Source of the DNA: Loxodes magnus
Taxonomy: Eukaryota; Ciliophora; Karyorelictea; Loxodida; Loxodidae
Direction: 5' to 3'
Length of the DNA: 64,000 nucleotides
Assembly (NCBI GenBank): GCA_946699065.1
Contig: CAMPDV010000288.1
Location: 248,001 to 312,000 of the forward strand
Shown: in pieces, positions 53,175 to 64,000 of the stretch
Layout of the letters: each line of letters starts with the position of its first letter
Numbering within the stretch: the stretch's first letter is position 1
Notes under the pieces: model-generated
Database searches by the model: none
Seen by the model: the letters and a program-made list of their open reading frames with translations, nothing else
Told to the model about the DNA's origin: nothing
Translations under genes and position numbers: made by a program

Positions 53175-53597
53175 CATGTCGGCCATGGTCAGGAAAAATA
53201 GTAGGCAATCAGTCAGGTTATATTATATTGCGAGTAATCTCGCACAGATACCACAGCGGGAAGGATGGACTAGCTCAGAAGAGACAAATCTAACTTGCTC
53301 GAGGGTTCTCGCTAGCAGTATGAAAGTTTGATTGACGGGCATGCTAATGACAAATTACTAATTCTTATTTGGACTTTATTCAAAAAGACTGGAGCAATTG
53401 ATTCAGGGTTTAAGAATAATTTTTAATAAGAAGATTCCCCATTTGAGAAGCTGAAGTGAATTATTGAACAAATAGAATGAAAACAAGAAGCATGAGAACT
53501 ATTTTTTTAATATTTAATATTAATACTGAAAGAGCTATGCCCTAATGAGGTGCTACATGTTCAATAATCATATTAATTTATTTTATTTATATCATGA
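53175..53597 (+). CDS. 3' part of an unknown protein abutting the kinase duplication
   Basis: This G+C-richer stretch reads coherently in one frame: AISQVILYCEQSRTDTTAGR, LRRDKSNLLEGSRQQYESLI, WTLFKKTGAIDSGFKNNF and KELCPNEVLHVQ. Three internal TGAs are read as Trp. The in-frame terminal TGA at 53595-53597 lies exactly where homology to the inverted kinase copy begins (53596). The stop may therefore have been created by the duplication junction, truncating a once longer protein. The 5' end is not defined; an upstream 3' splice site is possible. Confidence 0.45.
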
Positions 53598-54943
53598 AAT
53601 CCTTAAGTACTAAAAAATAGGTTGGAACAATAAGATGGATGGCGCCCGAGTTATTTGGAATGAGGCCGAGGTATAGTATCTATTCTGATATATATGCTTA
53701 TGGAGTTGTTTTATGGGAGATAATGTCTAGAAAAATACCTTTTGAGGAAGTAGAGGAAGGAGAGTTGCGAGAAGGGATAAAGAAAGGTGAAAGAGAGGAA
53801 TTACCTGAGAATTGTGTGATAGAGGAGATAATAAGGGAGAGTTGAAAATAAGAGGCTGACCAAAGAATGAGTTTAGAAACGTCATTGTAGAAGTTAGAGA
53901 AGATCAAGCAAGAAATGAGAGAGTAGGAGATAATATAACAAGAAATGAGAGAGTTCGAAATAATAAAGAGTAATGTGGAGAAATTTGAAGGAGAAGAGTA
54001 AAAGGAAGTTGGAACAAATAAGAAAGCGAAAGTACAAGAAAATGAGGTAGGATATGTTGGAGAGAAGAGAAATGGAAAGATGCATGGTTATGGGGTTTAT
54101 AAGTATAACGATGGATCTCGATATGAAGGTTAATTTGTAGAAGATCTTAAGTAAGGAAAAGGAACTGCTTATTTTGCAGATGGAGAAATATATGAGGGTG
54201 AGTTTTTCAAAGACAAGAGACATGGTTATGGGGTTTATAAGTATAACGATGGAGATCGATATGAAGGTCAATATGTAGAAGATCTTAAGTAAGGAAAAGG
54301 AACTGCTTATTTTGCAAATGGAGAAATATATGAGGGTGAGTACTTCAAAGACAAGAGACATGGTTATGGGGTTTATAAGTATAAGAGTGGAGATCGATAC
54401 GAAGGTTAATTTGTAGAAGGTCTTTATTAAGGAAAAGGAACTTACTACTATGCAAGTGGAGAAATATATGAGGGTGAGTACTTCAAAGACAAGATGCATG
54501 GCTATGGGGTTTATAAGTATAAGGATGGATCTCGATATGAAGGTCAATGAGTAGAAGATCTTAAGTAAGGAAAAGGAACTTACTACTATGCAAATGGAGA
54601 AATATATGAGGGTGAGTTTTTCAAAGGAAAGAGTCATGGTTATGGAGTTGAAAAGTATAACGATGGATCTCGATATGAAGGTTAATTTGTAGAAGATCTT
54701 AAGTAAGGAAAAGGAACTGCTTATTTTGCAAGTGGAGCAATATATGAGGGTGAGTTTTTCAAAGACAATATACATGGTTATGGGGTTTATTAGTATAACG
54801 ATGGAGATCGATATGAAGGTCAATGAGTAGAAGGTCTTTAGCAATGAAAAGTAACTTACTACTATGTTGATGGAAGAAAAGAAGTGCAAAATTGGAATAA
54901 TGGGAAAAAAATATAATAACTTAATATTTTAATTTAATTTTGA
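53594..54943 (+). CDS. truncated kinase-MORN protein (C-lobe + MORN repeats), inverted copy
   Basis: The frame from ATG 53594 (made at the duplication junction, overlapping the neighbour's TGA as ATGA) to TGA 54941 gives 449 codons. It starts just before the activation segment ([12 protein letters not shown]), so the glycine loop, VAIK lysine, HRD and DFG of the parent are missing and it cannot be an active kinase. The MORN array (units like [16 protein letters not shown]) is intact. In-frame TGAs: 53843 (kinase Trp site), 54548 and 54824 (MORN Trp sites), and 54845 (a Gly site in the paralogue). The last suggests relaxed constraint. It may be a pseudogene or a dominant MORN-only product. Confidence 0.65.
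53596..54940 (+). repeat. inverted duplication, proximal arm
   Basis: About 1,345 bp nearly identical, in opposite orientation, to 59447-60790. The arms have the same length with no net indel. Homology stops abruptly at both ends, inside the kinase domain on one side and a few bases after the MORN array on the other. Confidence 0.9.
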
Positions 54944-54944
54944 T

Positions 54945-56230
54945 TTATTACATTACTAAATGCTTTATATATATAAATTATCACCTTAGAAATAGTTCAC
55001 TTAAAATTATTTTTCTAAATTTCAATATATTAGATTGATTGAGATTTACTTGTTACATACTAAGATTGAACTAGCTAATTTAAATTTTAATCAAATAAAA
55101 AGAAAGTTAGATATTTATCAAATAATCAAAAGAGAATCAATTATGTGATGATTCCATAGAGGATAGGGTACACAGAAAAGAATTTTTTGTTAACCAAAAA
55201 TTAAAAATAAATTTTAATTTTAATGTTTTGATAAAACCTAACCAAATTTTTAATATATAATTGAGGGTGACTTCTACGGAAAAAATAATTAGGGGAAATT
55301 AATTAATGTAATATAATTAATTTGCTTCAAAAAGAATCAAATAAAGATTTGGAAGGGGCTTATATAAAAAGCAATATCAAAGGTAAAAATAGAATAAGCA
55401 AGCATCGATGTTTATTCCAAAATCTGTACCAAAAGAAAGAATTGAGCGATTTCAATGATTTTTACGATACTTCAAGAGACTTTGTATAAACTAACACGCG
55501 ACATGACAAGTAATTAAAATAAAGGAGATTTCATATTAATAAAAAAGTTATAAATTAATTATATTTAAAGATGTTATGCTTATGAATTAATTATTAAATA
55601 AATTTTAAGTTTAAGAAGCTACTTATAAATATTGATATAAACTAATTAAAATTAAAATCTATTTTTCTTATATATTTTTATTTAATTTTATTTATAAGAT
55701 TTTATACTTTAAAAGTTACTAAAAGTATTTATCTCTATTATTTAAAATATGTCTAATAGAGTTATTTTATATATAGTAATTTAAAATAATTTGTAGAAAT
55801 TAAACTTTATTACTAGCAATTAATTGAATTTGCTTATACTTTGCTAATAGAAAATATATATTAATGCCAATGCTAATTTTTCTATATTAAAGATAGGTAA
55901 AACATTGAATTAAAAAATTATTGTTTGATATTAAATAACTTATAAAATAGTTTAGTTTAAAAACGCTAAAAAATAAAATTGCTAAAATACAAAAATTTAA
56001 AGCTAGAAATTATTTAGAAAAATAAAAAATTAAATATCTTGAAAAAAGTAAATTTGAACACTCTGTTAAGACATAATATGCATGTAGTTATATAATTATA
56101 TATTTTTATTTTATAACTTACTGATTAGCTAATGTATATGCTTTTTTATCAGTAGCAAGAAATTTTGGTTTCATACAAAAAAGGATATTTTGTATATTTT
56201 ATTTTATATCTTTTTTTAAGAATTAAATAT
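54945..56230. other. AT-rich spacer inside the inverted repeat loop
   Basis: No gene or RNA recognised; short purine-rich patches only. Confidence 0.4.
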
Positions 56231-56233
56231 TAA

Positions 56234-56973
56234 ATGATACATAGGAAATAAAAGTCATTTCTAATAAAGTCTAATAAGTCTTAGAAGGATGTAGCCAACG
56301 ATTTTCATCGTATATTGATGGAAAAAAATGCTAATAAGACAATTAGTGAGCTTTATTAAAGAACTTATGATTTTAATAACACTATGGAATTTTAATATCT
56401 GATCATATAATTTTAAGATAGGAGTTATACTAAACCTGTTGTTATAGCAAATTTAAGGAAAAATTTCATAAAATGACTAAAAATTAAGGTAAATTTAAAA
56501 TTTTAGAAACCTTAAGCCAGAACAATCCTATGAAAAAGTAATTTAAATAGAAAATAAATCTCCAACATAAGAGATTAAAATATGTTGCGATATAATATTA
56601 AGAAAAGTGGTCAATTTTTAGTATTATTCTATTGATACTGGCAGATAAAAAAAGGCATTCATTTAGCAATCATATTTGTATATTCGAAAATAGACTTCCT
56701 AATTTTTTTTCTTCAATATTTAGCATTAAATTGTCTGTCAAACACTTCAAATTAAATTTTTTTTCTTCTAAAGGTTCCCTTCCATTATGTAAGTTATTTA
56801 CATTAAATTGATACGAGTTAAAGTAAAGAATCATTCCTAATAATGTAATATGATCTCTTACTGCTTATGAGAACTATCTACCGTGTTTGTGGCTTAATGA
56901 GTTTGTTTCAGCTGTTTTCTCGGGATTGAAAGTTGCTAAGTCTAAGATTTTAAGATAAAGTTCAGAAGTTTGA
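56234..56973 (+). CDS. hypothetical protein, about 246 aa, one apparent -1 shift
   Basis: It starts at ATG 56234 (MIHRKQKSFLIKSNKSQKDV, MEKNANKTISELYQRTYDFN). At the A5 run 56459-56463 the frame must step -1. It then reads KMTKNQGKFKILETLSQNN, SFSNHICIFENRLPNFFSS, TAYENYLPCLWLNEFVSAVF and ends KILRQSSEV at TGA 56971-56973. In-frame TGAs at 56809 and 56851 are read as Trp. The distance fits exactly one missing base. It lies in the spacer between the inverted kinase copies. No family is recognised. Confidence 0.5.
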
Positions 56974-57195
56974 ACTTTTTTAACTTTTTTAACAAAAATA
57001 AGTTTTTTGGAAAAATAGAAACTCAAATAATAGCTTATTTTTTGAAAAAAATTCTATAAAAGAAGCCATTTAAAATAGGCTACATTTTTTTGGTTAATGC
57101 GCAATTTAAATTAAAAGTGAAAAAGCAGGTTTATTTGAGAAGAAAAATTATAAAAAAAACTCATTATTTTAAAGCATAAATGTTTTTAATAAAAA

Positions 57196-57307
57196 AATAC
57201 GGCTTGAAAATACAGCTTGAAAATACAGCTTGAAAATACAGCTTGAAAATACGGCTTGAAAATACGGCTTGAAAATACGGCTTGAAAATACGGCTTGAAA
57301 ATACAGC
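57196..57307. repeat. 13-bp minisatellite, eight copies plus a partial
   Basis: Units of aaatacggcttga / aaatacagcttga follow each other without gaps. g/a variants are clustered, suggesting recent unequal exchange. Confidence 0.9.
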
Positions 57308-57310
57308 GTG

Positions 57311-57353
57311 GGATTATACCCGCCGGATTATACCTGCCGGATTATACCCGCCG
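57311..57353. repeat. 14-bp minisatellite, three copies
   Basis: Three copies of ggattatacccgcc (one with t for c) directly follow the 13-bp array and are followed by a C9 homopolymer at 57375-57383. This G+C island is unusual in such AT-rich DNA. Confidence 0.85.
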
Positions 57354-57399
57354 GTTTTAAATAATAGCTCTCCACCCCCCCCCGCTCGCAAGTTAAAAA

Positions 57400-59400
57400 A
57401 AATTCTAAAACAATACTATTGCCAAAAAAAATCAAAAGTTAGTTTTGTATATGCTTTAATGTTAAAATCTTATTTTGCTTTTTTCTCAAATATACATTTT
57501 TTTTTTTTAAGCTTCTATTTAAGTTGAAGATATTTTTAATATGATATCTCAGATAAGTGAATTACATAATAGGATTTTCTTTTTTTTTTAATATTTAAAT
57601 TCAAAATAGAAACATGCTTAGAACTTACTGCTTATATTTAAAATTATATAATTATGAATTATACTTCTGAAATGTTGTTTTTACGCTGTCAAGATATACT
57701 TTTTTTTTAAAATACCTTTAAACATTAAAAATTAAATATTAAATAATAAAACATATATTTAAATCAACGAAAAAAATATTATTTTCCCCGAATAAAGTAT
57801 AAAAGTTTAACATTATATTTAAATTACTAAATTCATTACACTTTATACTTTTATGAAAATTATATTAAAAAAACAATTTTTTTTAATAACATTATTTATT
57901 GATTTGTAATTGCAATTTTGTTCATTAATATAGATTTCTTAAATTAACATTAGTTTTTAATAATTTATGCCTATGATTAAACTTAAAATATATATTATTT
58001 CGCAGTGCTAAGCTTTTCAAGCTTTAATTTTATCACAATAAGAATATTTTTTTATAATTTTACCAACTTTAAAATTAATTTAAATATTAAATTTAAATAT
58101 TAAAATTAAGTTAAGTTAAAAAAATTATAAGTAAATACATTGGATTGTATAATGCCTAACACTTTAGTTGATGTGCAAAACTTTAAATTAATTTTATTTA
58201 AATTCAAAAAAATTAAACGTTTCTATCTTTTTTTTTTCTGTAATATGCCCCTGTAAGTTTTTCTTCATAATCAGATGCTGTAATATGAAAATACTGGTAC
58301 ATTTCCCAGACTTATGATGTATACAGTTTCCTCCTGTCAATTATAACTCTCAAGTTTGTCGCATCTTTTTCTTTATCTCCGATTTATCCTCAGTCTGTTC
58401 GCTTTTAATAATCGTCTTGTGGCCTCCAAGTAACATATACTGTAACTGTTTCTCTTTTATTTAAAAATAATTTTTATAATAATTTAAAATTAAAATAAAT
58501 TATTTTAAAAAAAAATAATTTTAGTAAAAATAAAAAGTAATTTAAGTAATCTTTAACGTTTACAATTAATAACTTTGAAATAAATTGCATAATTAATTAT
58601 TTAAATAATTATAACTTATTTTAAACTTATAATAGATTGTGATTTAGATATTTATTTACTTTTGTAAATGTATATAAAATACATTAAACTATTTTTGATA
58701 TTTTTTTAACTATAAAATATTATATATTGCTAAAATTTTACCAAATAATATTAAAAATAAAATATTTTTATTTCCATTAAAATATTTTAAATATTTTAAA
58801 TTAGTTATATAGTTAATATAATTTAATTATATTTTAGTTTTTTTATAATTCATTAAATTTTTAAAGTAAACTAATTTTTTAATAAACTAAATTTTTCTTT
58901 ATCGTATTTAACTTAACAAACTAAAATACTGATTTTACTAATAAATATTTAAAAAAATTATAAAGTATAATATTATTTTTAAAAATCTATATACTTAAAT
59001 AGTTATAATGCTACATGAAAATTTTATATATTTTTGTATATATAAATTTATTTAGCTACTTTTAATAAATACTAATATTTGAAACTATAACATTCACTTC
59101 AATTATATATTTAAAATATATTTTAATATTTTGATATTTTAATCTGCCTTAAGTAACTAATTTAAAATATTTTTTTAATTACAATACAAAATTTTTTAGT
59201 TGAGTAAATATAAATTAAAATTATTAAATATATAAAATCTATGAAAACTACTATAATGATAAAATTAATAAATTTACTATCTATTTGACTAAACTAAAAT
59301 CAATTAAATTCTTAATTGATATAACTTTTAGAATTTACTTTAATATATATAATTAAAAACTAGTAATAAATATTTATATTATTTGCTTTATAAATATTTT
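57400..59400. other. AT-rich spacer
   Basis: No gene seen apart from a short G+C-richer patch at about 58,240-58,450 that I could not assign. Confidence 0.4.
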
Positions 59401-59406
59401 TTTAAA

Positions 59407-61275
<1,869 letters not shown>

Positions 61276-61299
61276 TCTAGTTATAATTAAAAATTTTAT

Positions 61300-63050
61300 T
61301 TAATCTACATAAAAATAAATTATATTAAAAATAAAATTGACAAATAAAGTTTAAAATTGTAAAATAAAATAACCATTAAATTAAAAAAGCAATATTCTAT
61401 ATAAATAATAATAAATTATAAACTAATTTTATATTTTTAAATATATTCAAAATTACCTTTAGAATATTTTTTTAACTACTTTCATATTTAAAATATAAAG
61501 ATATTTATTTTTTTATTAATAATTATTTTTTAAAAGTTCAATTCTAATTATATTAAAATTTAGAAAAAAGTTTATAAATAAAAGTATATATGCTAAGTTT
61601 AAAACAATAAATAAAAACATATGTAAAATAGTTAAATTATTAAAATAAACAAAATATATATATATCAAATTAACTTTTAAATTAGTATTTTAAAAAATTA
61701 AAACAATTATTTGCAAAAAAAAATTAAAAATTCTAGTTATAAGCATTCGATAACAAATATAATAATATTATATTGAAATAACACTAATTTTACTTGATTA
61801 ATCATTTATGTGGGCTTGTAAACGATTTGATCTTAAAATGTATCATATTCAAATCATCTTCTTTCTCAATAACTAAAATTCTTTTAAGATTTTTATTTTT
61901 CCTCTTGTTAATGGATAAAACTCAAATAAATATTATTATTTCTCAAATAATTTTTCCTTTTATAATTAATTATCTTCTAAATGCATTTTAAATCTTTTTT
62001 ATAACGAAATCTTCAGTTTTGCCTTCAATAAATCTTTAATATGATGAATATTCTTTTCTGTTGCTAATCTAATTTTAATTAAAGTTTGTAGCAATTTATT
62101 ATCTTAAGATCATATTTTGTGCAATATTAGCTTTTAATTTTCATTTTAATAAGCGAAGCCTGGGGATGAAATATTTCCTCTTTTGATTCTGTATCGAATC
62201 GTTATTTGATATAGATATAATCCAACTTATTAATTTTTATGATCCTATATTGTTTAAAAATCACTTCTATTGTGTTAAATTACATTTCCAACCATAAGGA
62301 GAGAGGCTATAAGCTATTTTATTTTTTAAAGTTCTATTAATCGATCGATTTGTTGAAAATAATAAAAGAGATAAAGATATTTATTTTGTTTTTTAATTGT
62401 CAATGAATATCATGCAATGATTATTTCTTAGGTCTGGATAATTATTTTATTTTTTGTATATGTCTATTATTTCTAAGGATTTATTTTATTATATATAATA
62501 TTAATAAATGAAATCTATTGATGATATATAGTGAGCAAATGTAACTATATTTAATAAAATTAATAAAAAGTTAAGTGAGCAAGAGATATATATTTAAATA
62601 ACCTTTTTATACAGTAAACAATCTAATAAATTAGATTATTTTTATTTTGGATATATTTGGCATTTAAAGATGGATTCCAATAAAACAACCGAATACTATC
62701 AATTTTATTTCCAGATTTTATTGTCAAATTTGTTCGAAATTCCAATTAAGCATTTTTTATACGAAAATAGAATCCAAAATGTAAGTGCAGGTCTTTCCGC
62801 TATTTAATTAATTTTACCTTTTAAGCAGAAATCTTCAATTAAGATTTGTTCTAAGTAGATATCATTTGCTATTTAAGTATATTACTTTATCTTCTCTAAG
62901 TTTTTAAATATCTCAACAATCTTTGCTTAGTTAAATAGAAAAATATATAAAAGTCTATTTTTTTTAAATTTCCTTAATATAATTTTAAATAAAACTTCAA
63001 GCACTTCATAGTTATTTATTACTTAAAAGGTATTCATTTCAAGTCATAAA
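61300..63050. other. AT-rich region upstream of the kinase gene
   Basis: No gene recognised. It contains the divergent upstream regions of the kinase gene and of the 63 kb gene. Confidence 0.4.
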
Positions 63051-63189
63051 ATTAATTAAAGGAGCAAAAGTAACTAATCAGCAAAATAAAGGACATAATA
63101 GAAAATTAATGTAAAATACAACATTAAAAAGATCATAAAGAACAACCATATGATGATATAAAAGGAAAATAAGATCCAAAAAGAATAAA

Positions 63190-63845
63190 TAAGAAAAACT
63201 ATTATTTTAAAATTATGAAGAAGATGTAAGTAATTTGATAACTTTAAATATGAATGCTGGAAATTACAAAGATAGAAACAAGAAAAAAAAAGACATAGTA
63301 GATAATTAAATTAAGAAGATAGAAAAATAATTATGTGCTGTTCTAAATAAATTTACAAGAAAAATAAGTACAGATAGAAAAACGGGAGATTAAAAGATTT
63401 ATATGCAAGGAGTGAAAGCATAGAAACATTTAAGTTTATTTTTTATATCAAAAGCAACACGGGAGATATCAGAAAAGAAAATTCTCCAAGAGCACCAAAC
63501 GTTTAAATATCAATTTAGATTAAATTAACTTAATATGTTTCTAGTGACTGGAAACTTCTTTCCAGATCAACAATACATAGAACTCTCTTTAAGCACATGA
63601 TATGGATATCCTTTTGCTTAATTCAATAAACTTTGGTAGGGAGTTCCCTAACTATGAGCCAACAGATTTCAAGTCTTCGCAAGAATGGATAGCCAAAAAT
63701 ATTTTATTCGTTTGTAGGAATCGATTCTAACCAAAGACCTTCTCATTGGCTGGATCGGTGCTTGACCTTATTCAAAAAGCTAAAAAGTTTGATCAGACGA
63801 TCAGCCTAAACCATTTTTTAATAATTAATTCTATTTTCAATTTAT
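63190..63845 (+). CDS. hypothetical protein, two apparent -1 shifts, start unclear
   Basis: The plus strand reads NYEEDVSNLITLNMNAGNYK and KQLCAVLNKFTRKISTDRK. After the A4 run near 63,395 a -1 step gives LYARSESIETFKFIFYIKS and DIRKENSPRAPNVQISI. After a second -1 step near 63,555 it gives HDMDILLLNSINFGREFPNY and FKSSQEWIAKNILFVCRNRF, then SLAGSVLDLIQKAKKFD. The 3' end fades into AT-rich sequence near 63.85 kb without a clear TGA. No family is recognised. Confidence 0.4.
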
Positions 63846-64000
63846 TTATTTTCTAAATAAAATTTGTCAAGTCTTTCTTTTTCCTCATTTTTATTTATTG
63901 TATATAATTTAATTTGGAAGTTATACTAAATTTGAGGGTGAAGAGGAAAGGGACATCTTCATCGGAAAATGGATAAAGGTAGTATACATAATCTACTGTT

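Noticed and set aside
53172-53460. G+C-richer island considered as a structural RNA (5S, U6, SRP)
   Set aside because: No match to the conserved elements I know of those RNAs, and one frame reads as an acidic protein with a terminal TGA.

Overview
The window reads as nuclear DNA of a ciliate with a reassigned genetic code. It is very AT-rich. In the standard code almost no coding is visible, but reading TAA and TAG as Gln opens coherent genes on both strands. TGA also appears inside these genes, at positions where well-known families carry Trp: the kinase C-lobe Trp, MORN and kelch Trp, a DUSP-type Trp, and the aromatic residue of a zinc knuckle. TGA is also the codon at which the frames plausibly end. 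UAR=Gln with UGA=Trp plus context-dependent stop is the karyorelictid code (Loxodes/Parduczia type). A large, repeat- and retroelement-rich genome of that kind fits the window, but the species is an inference.

Layout. 0.3-13.7 kb: small genes in AT-rich spacer, namely a coding fragment at 0.3 kb, a 227-aa coiled-coil protein (2845-3528 -), unknown proteins at 5.0-5.8 (-), 7.4-7.7 (-) and 9.07-9.99 (-), a convergent pair at 10.7-11.3, and a small protein at 13.26-13.65 (+). 15.28-16.02: a Gag-like zinc-knuckle ORF. 16.2-38.9: mainly minus-strand RING/B-box/coiled-coil/kelch (TRIM-kelch) genes and decayed relatives. One intact copy is 753 aa (33163-35424). Interspersed are a 171-aa protein, an unknown protein at 19.4-20.3, and the N-terminal half of a USP32-type deubiquitinase (20.8-22.3 +). 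41 kb: tRNA-Cys(GCA) facing a broken tRNA-Thr(AGT). 42-53 kb: plus-strand K/R-rich coding-like stretches with uncertain frames, then a clean fragment ending at 53.6. 53.6-61.3: an inverted duplication of a protein kinase + MORN gene. The distal copy is complete (59407-61275 -), the proximal one lacks the N-lobe (53594-54943 +), and the spacer holds another gene and a minisatellite cluster. 63.2-63.8: part of one more gene.

Themes: ubiquitin signalling (TRIM-like RING proteins, a USP32-like protein), kinase/MORN signalling, and a retroelement remnant. Several genes need one extra A in a run of A to stay in frame, always a -1 shift. This looks more like under-called homopolymers in a long-read assembly than decay, though -1 frameshifting is not excluded. 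Because nearly every frame is 'open' under this code, I chose frames by protein character (acidic residues, known motifs, paralogue alignment). Entries called coding-like are uncertain in frame and ends.
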